DNA of 64,000 bases from Niebla homalea (taxonomy: Eukaryota; Ascomycota; Lecanoromycetes; Lecanorales; Ramalinaceae), in assembly GCA_019925105.1 (NCBI GenBank), contig JAHGAU010000025.1, forward strand, positions 1 through 64,000, written 5' to 3'. Below are positions 13,110 through 23,500 of the stretch, piece after piece. Numbering within the stretch: position 1 is the first letter of the stretch; the number at the start of each line of letters is the position of its first letter. Below the pieces are notes generated by a model. The model was not told the DNA's origin. It did not search any database and was given only the letters and a program-made list of their open reading frames with translations. The translations under genes were made by a program, and so were the position numbers.

Positions 13110-13277
13110 GAGAGGGGTTCAGAAAAAAAGCATGGATCTATATAGATTATCATGCAATCATCCAATGGACACTCAACATGCGCACCTTAGGCATTCTGTT
13201 TGCTTCTTCCTCGTCCCCCCAAGCCAGAAGGGTTCACCCCCTACGTCTGAGGGACTAAGGCAAATAGACTGCGTCCG
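13110..13277. other. GC-normal spacer, no gene seen
   Basis: Normal-composition sequence between the LTR and the remnant gene on the minus strand. It contains a run of A (13125-13131) and TATA-like tatatagat at about 13140, but nothing I can assign. Confidence 0.4.
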
Positions 13278-13560
13278 CTAGCACCATTTTGCGGTTAAAC
13301 TCCTTCGAATTCTTTTCCCTCCCTCCGCCATAGCCATCGCCTCCTGCTTCAGGGCCTGCACCTCCTGCCTTATGGCCGTCGACTCTTGTTTGCGAGGCCT
13401 TGATCTCATTGATGCGCTCCTGCGACTCGTCGCGGGCCCATCTCGATCAAGTCCTGCAGCTCGTGTGACTCGTCGTCGGTGAAATCGAGGCGGCGGGGGA
13501 CCGCTTCGTCGTCTTGGCGTTCCCGTTGGTGTTTTCTTGCTTGATGGGCTAAGCGAAACG
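13278..13560 (-). pseudogene. Remnant gene with acidic and coiled-coil segments
   Basis: Pieces of one plausible protein lie in order on the minus strand but in different frames. First comes an acidic stretch (DFTDDESHELQDLIEM), then ARDESQERINEI in the next frame, then a Gln/Glu/Lys-rich coiled coil (RQEVQALKQEAMAMAEGG) in a third, then EKNSKEFNRKMV. The open frame running from 13736 down to 13278 covers only the third piece; its first half reads as Pro/Ser/Arg shadow sequence. At least two frameshifts are implied, so this is most likely a broken gene of GC-normal composition. I do not recognise the family. An unspliced or misread gene is possible but less likely. Confidence 0.45.
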
Positions 13561-14071
13561 GTACGAGAATGGCCGGGTCCGGGGAAGTGGGATCGATGGG
13601 TCAGAGAACGAGGGGAGAGTGGGAGATGCGGTGCTATAGGCGTGGACCGGTCAGGGAGCGAAAAGAAGCGGGCATGGCCAGGCGGAATGTTGGGATCATA
13701 AACGTGGCCGGAAGCTGGGCTCGAAGCGATAGTCAAATGACTGTGATAGCCCCTGCCTGTTGGTTATGCGTCTGGTATAACGGTGGTGTGGTCTTGCACT
13801 CTGACACTCTTCGAGAATGCCAAGACCGATCCAACAATAGGGCTGATAAGGCTCCAGCTCCAGCAACCGCGGGATGGGCTGCGGAATAACTCCGCCGGGT
13901 GCGTCTTTCAAGTTTCATCCAATCTCAATTCTCAGGCTTTCTTTTGTTTGTTCTTTTGTTTGTTCAACTCATCAACTCAACTTGAGTCTCTTAAATTCTC
14001 AACTTTTCACTTCTCACTTCTCACTTCTCACCACGAGGTTGCGACCGTGCGAATGGCTGATCTGCCATGCT
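13561..14071 (+). promoter_or_regulatory. Upstream region with CT-rich leader
   Basis: No convincing coding exon is seen here. From about 13937 to 14030 the plus strand is a pyrimidine-rich tract (tttcttttgtttgttc, then ttcacttctcacttctcac). CT-rich tracts just before the start codon are common in filamentous-fungal promoters and 5' UTRs, and this one ends about 40 bp before the ATG chosen for the next gene. Confidence 0.45.
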
Positions 14072-15691
14072 ATGACTCGATCAGCCTCTCCATCTGCCTT
14101 GAATGAGCTGGAGCGACCAGCCAAACGTGCCCGAAATTCACCGCAATCCTCGAGCTCATCAAACACCGTTCACCAGCAGGAAGACACGGCCCTCGAACAT
14201 GTCAGTCACCTTTCCATCAGATCGTACTATTGTCTCAGCTGACTGACTCAACAATCCCGTCACTTCAGCCGCCTTCGTTTCCCTCTCCCGATCTTCATCC
14301 TCAAGAAGCACCTTCCTTGCAGCCAAGTTCAGCTCATACGGATGTATTGACTGTCAGTACTGCCTTGCCTTCGCCGCTTGGATCCTCGTCTTCATACCTC
14401 ACTGACCAATTCATAGGCTCCCGTACCTCAAACCCTCTCTCTAACTTCACTGCTTCCTGAAACCGCCCGCTCCTCCAGCTCGGAATTGCCTCAGGATACA
14501 CCCTCCCACACATCCTCGAACCCCTTCTTCCTCGCGGAAACAGACGAAACAGACCAAGAAGAGGAAGACGAAGATAGTGACCAAGAGTTAGACCAGGAGC
14601 AACAGTTGGACAGCAGTACACCAACGACCTCGGAATCTGCGCCCGAGCAGACCGACCCATATATGGCCAACACCGTACTCCAAATGCGCGAGGTTCTGAA
14701 TAAGAATTGGCTCTTTATCGATGATGACGATGCGGAAAAGTTGGCGCCAGGTTTGATGAACAAGGCAAAGGAAATCATCAATGCAAAGAGGAAGTCCGAT
14801 TGGAGTCTGACCAAACGTCAAGATGCCAAGCAATACCTCAAGAAATATGCTGGCGAGCCTGAGGCAACCTTCATCGTCAAGCTCCTGAAATACTTTCACC
14901 GAGACACTCGCATGGTCCCTGACGATCAACACTTGGACGACGCGGCATTACAGGAAGCGCACGAATGGATCGAGAAAGCATGGGAGAAGGATCATCTGCA
15001 CGAACGGTATAACGTCGACTTTCTGACCGAGGGTTTACCCGTCATGGACTCGGGCGACGGCTACCGCGACAAGCTTATCTCCTCCACCTTTCCTCGCGTT
15101 AAAAACCCGAGACCGGATGTGGCTTGGGGCATCTGGAAGGAAGCCTTTGATGAGACGCAGCGCTACATTCTCGACAATCAGAAAAACAACCTGGCGGGCC
15201 CCAACATGTACGACGTCTGCTTCATCATCGAGGCTAAATGCATGAACGCCTCCATCAACGAGGCCGAGAACCAATGTATGAGGAGCGGATGCGCCATGGT
15301 CAATACGCGCCGCCGTTTGACCCAGGCCGCCGGCGCTTCCATGCCCTCCGGTGGCGAATATCCAAAGGTCGATGCCGACACCTTCGCCTTTTCCCTCGCC
15401 ATCAGCAACGATCAGGCGAGATTGTTTGTCAACTGGGCACTGGAAGTCGGCCCGAAAGCCGTCAAGTGGCAGATGCACCGGCTGTCACGCTACGATTTCC
15501 AGACCCTCGACGAGCTCGATGACCTTCACCGCAACATGAACAACATCCTCGATTGGGCCGTGAAGAAGCGCAAATTGCAGGTCGTCGGGCTCTGTGGGAA
15601 GATCGAGATGGCAAAGGGGGTGTATGCGCCGCCCAAGAAGATGCAGAAAAAGAATGATGGGACCGCCAATAAGCAACCAGAGGACCAATAA
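14072..15691 (+). CDS. PD-(D/E)XK nuclease-like protein (DUF7924-type), spliced
   Basis: My model has three exons, 14072-14200, 14269-14352 and 14417-15691, giving 495 residues. Both introns are phase 0, 68 and 64 bp long, start GTCAGT, contain a CTGAC-type branch site and end TTCAG or CATAG. Splicing joins three frames into one without a stop. Residues 1-110 are Ser/Pro-rich with a basic KRAR near residue 15, possibly a nuclear signal. An acidic Glu/Asp/Gln stretch follows (about 115-135). The C-terminal half has the nuclease-fold pattern RPDVAWG (Asp about 305) and FIIEAKC (Glu 343, Lys 345), then ENQCMRSGCAMVNTRRRL, a layout I associate with fungal DUF7924 proteins. Catalytic activity is inferred only. 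An upstream in-frame ATG (13874) would add 66 residues encoded by the CT-rich leader, so I rejected it. It is the only gene in the window that looks intact. Confidence 0.8.
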
Positions 15692-16100
15692 TGGCAAGGC
15701 AAAGGGGGACCAAGCCGGACCTTTGACAGAGGCGAAGAAAAAGAAGGGGACTTGCTACAGAAGTCTGCATCCGCCGGCGATTGCCAGCGGATGACTACCT
15801 GCGTGACCACTGCTTAACTACTACCAGCATGCTTTTTGAGTGAGAGACTTGATCATTGGTAAGCCATCCCTCCATAGTCTTCGGCGTCCACCAACTGACT
15901 GGTTGTAGAGAATAGCGACGGGGAAACTCGGAGACTTTTCATGGGTTCGCTGATTGCGGATTCAGATGGTCTGACATTGCTATCCCATGCGCTTGCTTAA
16001 TACAATGAAATAGATGCAATAAAATCAAATACAATAAATCAGATCCAATGACCCGGATGTAATAGCTACTGAGTCTTGAACGAGCCAGCCGAACCTGCCC
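15692..16100 (+). other. 3' flank with possible UTR intron and poly(A) signals
   Basis: No coding exon is evident. A candidate 50-bp intron lies at 15859-15908 (GTAAGC donor, CAACTGAC branch, TTGTAG acceptor), which could be in the 3' UTR of the gene ending at 15691. AATAAA-like hexamers at 16018-16023 and about 16033 would suit polyadenylation. Confidence 0.35.
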
Positions 16101-16102
16101 TC

Positions 16103-16205
16103 TTAGCCCAACTTCTGCGGCCAGCCGAGCCTCCAGCCCGAGCCTCTAGAGGGCGCCGCGGCAGCCTCTTCTTGCTTACTGATCTTCAACTTGAACAGCA
16201 CGCTC
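16103..16205 (-). pseudogene. Possible C-terminal gene fragment
   Basis: On the minus strand a short stretch reads KLKISKQEEAAAAPSRGSG followed by WRLGWPQKLG and a TAA stop (16103-16105). Its composition is protein-like, but the frame meets a TAG just upstream and no start or other domain is seen. It may be the last exon or a relic of an otherwise lost gene. Family unknown. Confidence 0.25.
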
Positions 16206-16369
16206 TCTCTACAGAGTCCGGGCTTGTTCTTGAGAGTATGCATTAACATAGGCCGTGGTAGGACCGAGGACCGGGGATCTCGGAAACATTATGACGGCTC
16301 CGGCAAAACCTTGGTCCGATCTTTGGCCGATGTTTATCCGCCACGTAAACAATAGTGTGACCCATAAGC

Positions 16370-18053
16370 CATGCACCCCTCGTCCCCACCTCCTCGAATC
16401 CCAGAAGACGCAAGCGTGACATTTGCGACGAGGTGCAAGGGCAAGCTTCTGAGTCCCGCGCTAGACTGGCCCAGAGAAGGAAAGTCACAATGGTAGACAA
16501 GAGTGCGAAGGAACCTGCAGATCCCAATGCCAGTGATCGAAAATATCCGAGCCGTGACCGTAAACCTACTGCGAAAGCTCGTCAAGGGCATCATGTCGAA
16601 CAGGAATCCTGTCTAGAGATACCAACAAAACCTGGCCAAGTCGCCCGGCCCAAGCCTCGATCGAGCAGTCCACGTCCTCCGTTCGAACTTGCTAAGACGT
16701 TGGCCAATGCCGATCCATATTCCAACCTCCTTGAGCTCAATGAGGCTCAGCGACTTCGCCCGCCTAAGGTCGCCTCCCTTTCCAATGCGGAAGAGAGAGA
16801 ACGGACTGCCTTTTCTCCCAAGAAAAAGCCTGGCAGTCCTTCAAAAGCATCCCGTTCGTCCCGCGCAATACCACGTCGCCCACCAAGAACACGAGAGAAC
16901 GGACACGGGAAATGCCCAAGTCGGACAGGAGCCTCACCATGGAAGACCTGAAATTCTGCACTCCAAGCATCAGAATTCGAAGCATGAAGGACACTTTCGC
17001 TTTCCTCCAATCTCGTGGAGGGGTCCCGCCCCGTGTCGACTCGCTGCGTCAGCGGCTCCAGGCATCGACGGCCTATATCCCACGAATCTTACAGGTAAAA
17101 CAGCCCCGGGAGGCATGAACGATCGGGCGTGGCCTGACAGAAGTTCTTCTAGTCTCGATACCACCAGGAGCACAACACTCCAAACGAGACCCGGCCCTCC
17201 CTCCCCGAGCATGTTTTCCAAAAGAGTATTAATGTAATCTCACCCATCATCAACGATCTTTTGGAGGACTATATAGACAGCGCCATCCTACTGAATCTGT
17301 ATGTCACCGGCTCCCCCACCCCCCCTCCAACTGCTTGCTTGAAGCGAGTCATATTCGGAAGCGCCAACGTCATCCAGCGAGAATTATTCCATCTCCCCGC
17401 TCGAACTCCGTCCCGTCCGTCACGACGGCGGCCCGATCAACGACGAAGACGTGTAGAACGATTATGCCACCGTCGTTACGGACGATTCCTCTGCCGCCGG
17501 CTCCACCACATCCCGAATGATCGATCTCGGCATCGGGCTCCTCCTCTCCTGCGAAGAAGACCAAACCATCACCAGAGGGTTGCGGCATTGCCTGGAAGGC
17601 GATCGATCCATCAACCAAACCCTGTCGTACCCGGCCTCCGTCCCCCTCTTCCTCGACCTGGAGCTCAAGAAGACCAATTCCGAGCGCGAACCCAAGGATT
17701 AATTGGGCGTATAGCAGGCCGCCGGCTTCGCCAAGCGGAAGTATCACCGTTGGAATAAGGAGGCGATGCCGATGCCGGGCATTTGTGTTAGTGGACACGA
17801 TTGGACGTACTATATCACCTTCCAAGTGAAGGAAAATGATAATGTGATGAGTTATGACACACCTCTATGCTCGCAATCCTTCGATACCTTAAGTTATTAA
17901 TCCGACTACGCATAGGTTACGGTTGGACCCTTCGAGATGGGCAATACGAAATCGATCGCGGGCACCTGGGAGATCATATATAAGCTGGATATACTTCTCC
18001 GGTAGGGTATGACCGAGTATAGGGAATGGTTCAGTCGGGTAGTTCTGGGCTAA
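16370..18053 (+). pseudogene. Second PD-(D/E)XK nuclease-like gene (PDDEXK_12-type), inactivated
   Basis: A spliced gene can be followed with introns at 17095-17152 (GTAAAA...CTGAC...TTCTAG), 17299-17377 (GTATGT...CCAG) and 17844-17915 (GTGATG...GCATAG). All three keep the reading frame. Landmarks in order: a Ser/Lys/Pro-rich N-terminus (frame from about 16433), VDSLRQRLQASTAYIPRIL, SPIINDLLEDYIDSAILLNL, LELRPVRHDGGPINDEDV, MIDLGIGLLL, a core FLDLELKKTNSE with the E-x-K pattern, AAGFAKRKYHRW, PGICVSGHDWTYYITF and TWEIIYKLDILLR. This order fits fungal PDDEXK_12 proteins. Premature stops are at 17454 (TAG), 17700 (TAA), 17712 (TAG) and 18003 (TAG); the natural end is TAA at 18051-18053. Each stop is one transition from CAG, CAA or TGG. 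A frameshift near 16800-16860 also seems needed. The start is unresolved. Confidence 0.75.
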
Positions 18054-18800
18054 GCAAGGATAGCCATAGAGTAATTCGATATTATCAGCTAATTTGGCAC
18101 GAGGGATAAGAGAAGTTTAATTGCAAAGTCTGCGAAGCTATAACTCTCCGGCTTCTAGTCGAATAGATATATTCTGGTTTCTAACCTGCGGGTATTATAT
18201 GATTGAGCTTTATCTTATGTGGCGTGATTAGACAAATATTATTATCGCTTCGGTTCCTTATATTGCTTTGAAAGACTAGAGTAGGTTATAATCGAAGCCA
18301 AATATATATATAATAGGATAAATACCAGAGTTTCTCAGAAAGCAGGAAAACCGTATAAAATAAAGACGTATAATCACCTTAATGGTTCGCCGGGGGTATG
18401 GCTTTTATAATTGCTCGCTAGTTTCAGGGGAAGTAAATTAGTTACTTTTCCTAAATTAGCAAATAATAAGCTTATTTATTAAAACTTTTATTATAAGTAA
18501 TATTACTTTTAATATTAAGGTATTAATATAAGTTAATCCTTACCTTAGTATCCGGGTATATATTATCGTGAATACCTTAATACCACATTATATATACCTT
18601 TTTTTTTATTATCTTAAAGATTTAAATAATTTATTATCAATATATATTTTATTTATTTTATATATTTATTATATTCATTACTTTTTATATATTAAATACC
18701 CTAGTTTTTATTTTAAAAAATATAAGTTTCGTAATAAATAATATTAATTCCGTTATAAAGAATTGAATATTTAATAAAATTGGATTTCTTAATATTACGA
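18054..18800. other. Transition from gene island to AT-rich DNA
   Basis: Base composition falls steadily from the end of the pseudogene into AT-rich sequence. A GC-richer remnant (ggttcgccgggggtatgg) lies near 18385. No open frame or element ends are recognised. The gradient is what RIP leakage from a flanking repeat would leave. Confidence 0.45.
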
Positions 18801-18805
18801 TTTTT

Positions 18806-19069
18806 TGTTAGCACCGTGCTTGGAGGTGAGTTAATAAGGGTATAATTAACTAAGAGAATAAGTCTAAGGAGTAAATATAGGTGGTGGTATGCAGACTGTA
18901 TTTAAAGGCCGTAAATGCCAAGACGTTAATAGCCATTTTACCTTATGCGGTTAATAAGCCGCCCTACGTATAATACTTGCCCTTTTATAGTACTTTTCAT
19001 TTAGCCTTCCATCCAGCCCCTTATAGTAACCCGTTAATAAACCGTTTATAAATAAATATACTTATAATA
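18806..19069 (-). repeat. 3' LTR of outer Gypsy (264 bp)
   Basis: It starts TGTTAGCACC on the plus strand and ends cttataata (former TAACA). It is the better preserved of the pair, with several CA and TG dinucleotides still intact. It is preceded by ttttt, one half of the target duplication. Confidence 0.93.
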
Positions 19070-19389
19070 TTACCCCCCCCCCCTCTCGAGATATCGACTG
19101 CGATATTATAGTTACCGGTAACGTTAATAGGGAAAACGGTAGTAGTAATAGCCCGGTAATTACTGAATAATCTAAAAAAATAAAAAAAAGGATAATTAAG
19201 AGCCGGATTAATAAAAAATTAAACTAAGTCGATTACCGTATTCTCCGAGGTATAATTATAGTTATATATTATTATTTATTTAAGTTTAATGCCGTCGTTT
19301 TTTTAAATTAAAAACGGTTATAAAAGCCGGGCTTATTAAGATATTAACGATAATACTTAATTATTATATTGGCCGCGTATTTAAATTTA

Positions 19390-20203
19390 TTATAATCGGT
19401 ATTATATTATTCGAAATTAAAGTCGTATTTAAATTAATTTACTTTATATTAAAGTTAACCGCGAGAAAATCGAAAGTTAAATATATTATTAATAATTTAT
19501 TTTTTTAAATTAATAATAATAATAAAGTCGGCGGGGATTAATTTTTAATTAAATAAACGGTTTTTTACGGTTATCCTTAAAAAACTATATAAAAAACGTT
19601 ATTAATATAAGAAATTTCCGGTAACTTAAACTTATACGAATAGCTTATTTAATTAATAATTTTATAAAACCCAATTATTTTATAATTTAATTTTTTATAT
19701 AAATACGTTATTTTAATATTTTTAATAAAGAAATAAATTTTATTATTAATTTTATAATTTATTCCTTTATAATATTTATTAATTTAAGTTATTATACTTA
19801 ATTTAAATTATAGTAAAATTCTTTTATTTATATTTTAACGCTTTTTATATTAAATTAATAATATTACCGGCCGTACGATTTATAAGTCGTTTTTTTATTA
19901 TTATATAAAGAATATTATCTGAAATAAAGCTTATACGGGGGTAAAATCTTTTATTAAAGAAAAACAGTATTATATTAATTAATACGGACTTTTAATTATT
20001 ATCCGTAAATTCTATTATATTTAAATAATCTATTTAATTGTCTTATTATTTATTATAATAAGCCCGGAGCTTTATCTTAATATCTTAATTTACCCACTTT
20101 ATTTACCCGTTTATTTTAAAATAATAAAATAATAAGTAAATTACTTTAATAATAAGTTTTTTATATAAATACTTTTATAAGGCGGATATAAATTATAGAT
20201 TAT
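19390..20203 (-). pseudogene. C-terminal pol / chromodomain part of outer Gypsy
   Basis: On the minus strand, around 19500-19400, the degraded frame reads NFRFSRG followed by QLQYKVN. This matches the part of a chromodomain that normally reads like DSRxxRGRLQYLVKW in fungal chromoviruses. It is separated from the rest of pol by the inner element. Stops are mostly TAA/TAG. Chromodomains of this class usually guide integration into heterochromatin. Confidence 0.65.
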
Positions 20204-20208
20204 GATTT
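20204..20208. repeat. Target-site duplication of inner Gypsy (left)
   Basis: gattt, identical to 27932-27936 just after the right LTR. It marks insertion of the inner element into the outer one. Confidence 0.9.
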
Positions 20209-20577
20209 TATTAACGCCTAGCGCTTAGCAAGCGCCTAGCGTATATTAAGCATACCAAGCACCGGCTTACTTAAGGGCTATAACCAAATGGCATAGCCGT
20301 TTAAGCGGTAACTTTTAGAACCGAAGGCTTTAAGAGTTTAAGTTTTCTATACACGGATATACGTAATTATAACCGGGGTTAAAGCTATTATTATAATAGT
20401 TTAAACTACCCTTAAAACCGGTTATTTAAGATAAGTTTACGTTTAATTAATTTATAATTCCTTAAGAATTAATTTACCTTTTAAATTTAAGTATTAAATT
20501 TATAGTTATACTTTACGTCTTTTATAAACCCCTTTTAACTAGCCTTATTAATTATAAGCCGGCGGATTTATTTAATA
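20209..20577 (+). repeat. 5' LTR of inner Gypsy (369 bp)
   Basis: It starts tattaacgcc (former TGTTAACGCC) and ends tttaata (former TAACA). Preserved blocks include caccggcttacttaagggcta and catagccgtttaagcgg. Differences from the right LTR are transitions. Confidence 0.93.
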
Positions 20578-20599
20578 TTTTAATTCTTTTTCCTTTTAA

Positions 20600-23500
20600 G
20601 GTAGAAAACTTAAAGTAAAATATATTTTTTTACTTTCCGGAATAATTTATGGAAATAATTAATAATAAAAGTTTTTAAGGATTAACTTAGGGATTAAGTT
20701 AAGAACCTCCCCTTAAAGGAAGTATTATATCGTATAAAACGCCGGTTAAACGTTAAATTAATTTAAACCGCTTAAAATAAATGCGATTCCGGCGTGATAA
20801 AACTTTAATTAAAGCTTAAACGCTAAAATTAAAACGGGAAGTTAATTAATTAAAAAAGTAAAATTAAAGCTTTTAAGCGTTATTTTCTTTTTGCGGTTTC
20901 GGTAATATTAACCGGGGTATTAAAAGCTTTTTATTAAGGACGTATTACGCCGCCGTTTAATAAGTTATAAGTATCCTTTTATTCCTTAAATATAATAAAT
21001 CCTTTAAGCCAGTTATTTTATTTAAGTATACGGATAAGTCCGAAAATAAATATTAATAATAATTTATTATTATAGAAAAATCTTTTTATTAAGCCCGGAC
21101 TACTTCCTAAATAATTATATTAAAATCGTATATTGCCTATAGTTTATTAATTATATTATTTAAAACCCGGATTTTTTTTTTTAATTCGGACTTTTATTTT
21201 TAAAGAATTTAAAGTTAAACTTATAAATTAAATAATTAATCTAAAAAACCGCTAACTATCTTATTATAAACGTTTTAAGGATATAAAATAATAATTAAAT
21301 TAAAAGGTCGTTATTTTTTATAATTATCTTAAAATAATTAAAAAGGATTTATTTATTTTATCGGATAAATTTAAGGTTTATACGCTTTTTATAAAGTTAT
21401 TATTAAACTTAAAGTTTAAAATTATTTTTACCGGAAACGTCTTAAATACTTATAACGTTATTATTATAATAGCGATTATATAAGAAAAAAACTTAAAACG
21501 TTTTATTATAACCGTTATTATTAACGTTAACCGTTTAATTAATAAAAGTAAATCTTTTAATAATAGGGTATTAAGGTTTAAAAATAATAGCGTAAAGCCG
21601 GCTCGTCCCGTTAAGGTTAATAATTAACGTAATAAGAAACGTAAAGTTAAATTAAAACTTAATTTAATATATAAAGATTTTAAATATTATATTTATTATA
21701 AAAAGGACTATATCTTACTTAATTATTTAAAAAAAAATAGCGTTAAAATTATAGTTATAAGTATTATAAATAAGAAACACGTTAAATTAAAAAACGTTAA
21801 CGCTTTAACGGCGTTTTAAGGCCGGAGTTAGAATAAAGATTAATAAAGGCCAGCCCTGCCTTTTATATTAAAAACTGGATTAAATTCTAAAGTAATTAAT
21901 AATTATTTATAATATTACTTAATATAAGAGCTTAAGTAAATTTAATTTTATAATAATTTATAATTTAATAAGACTTATAGTTTACCCCCGCCGTTTTACT
22001 ATAGGTTAAATTACTTAATAATAATAAAATTTATTATTATAAGGCTTATCGATTATAATATAATTTAATTAATAATTAAGGATAAATAAAGTTATATAAA
22101 ATACTTTTTTATATTATAGACTAAAACGGATTAAACGTAATTCTAAGTCTTCCCGTATTAAAGTTTTTTGAGATTATATTTAATCCGGCGGTTAATTAAT
22201 AACGTTTTAAAATTAAATTTAATAACTTATAAATTAATAATATTTAAGAGTTTAATTAAACTTTAATAAAGATTAATAATTTCTTTATAATTATATATAT
22301 TAACGTAATAATAATACTTTTAAAAGAAATATTATAAAACTTTATTTAAGGTTTTATAAGTATAATTATAATATAAGAATTTATTAATTTAATTATTCCG
22401 TAAGAATTAAATAATTACGTAAATATCTTTTCCAATAAAATAATTAATACTTTATTTAAGTTAAAAAAGGGTAATTATTTAATTAACTCAAATGGAAAAA
22501 AAGTTACCTTATAAACCCTTATATAACCTATTTAAAATTAAGTTAACTGAGTTCCGGCGGTATTTTAATAATATTTTAAGCCGGGGTTAAATTTATTATT
22601 TAACGTCCTCTATAAATGCCTTTATCCTTTTCGTTTTAAAAAAGGATAATAGCCTTTATTTTTATATAAATCACCGGGGTTTAAATATAATTACGGTTAA
22701 AAATCAATATTTATTAACTTTAATTATTAAGATTCTTAATTAATTAAATAATTCTTTACGGTTTATTAAGTTAAACTTTAAGGATACTTATTACCGGCTT
22801 TAAATTAAGTAAGGCAATAAATAAAAGATAACGTTCTATATACGTTATAATTATTTTAAGTATTTAATTATATTATTCGGGTTAATTAATATTTTAATAA
22901 TTTTTTAAGTTTATATTAATTAAGCTTTTACCGGCCTTATTAACGTAACCTATATAATTTATTTTAACGATATCCTTATTTTTAATAAAAAACCAGTAGA
23001 TTATTAACGTTATATTAAATAAGTTTTTAATTAATTATGTTCATTCCAGCTTTATATTAACTTAAAAAAATATTAATTTAATATTATTTAAGTCGAATTC
23101 TTAGGATTTATAATCTTTATAAAAGGAATATAAATAGATTAAAAACGTATTAAGGTAATTAAGGATTAATTTACCTTAAAAACTTACCGGGATATCTAGG
23201 TTTTTTTCAGGTTTTCCAACTTCTATAAACGTTTTATTTATAAGTATTTAAAAATAACCGAACCTTTAATAAATTTATTTAAGGGTAATAAAGAGGGAAA
23301 GAAGGTTAAGTTATTAAAATAGAATAATACCGTAATAATAACGTTTAACCGGTTACGTAATATATTTAATAATACGTTATTACTCTGCTATTTCGACCCA
23401 GAAAAAAAGGTACGGGTAAAAACCGATATATTTAATTTTATTATTATTAATATCCTGTTTTAATAGTTTAAGGAGGTTTATTAATGTTTAATAATTTATT

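Noticed and set aside
13874..14071. N-terminal extension of the DUF7924-type gene from ATG 13874
   Set aside because: It would be encoded by a CT-rich leader typical of fungal 5' UTRs and gives a Ser/Phe/Leu-rich stretch with no family resemblance.
16243..17237. Several overlapping open frames on both strands across 16.2-17.2 kb
   Set aside because: Most are shadows of the spliced second PD-(D/E)XK-like gene in GC-normal DNA; the splice-consistent frame was kept.
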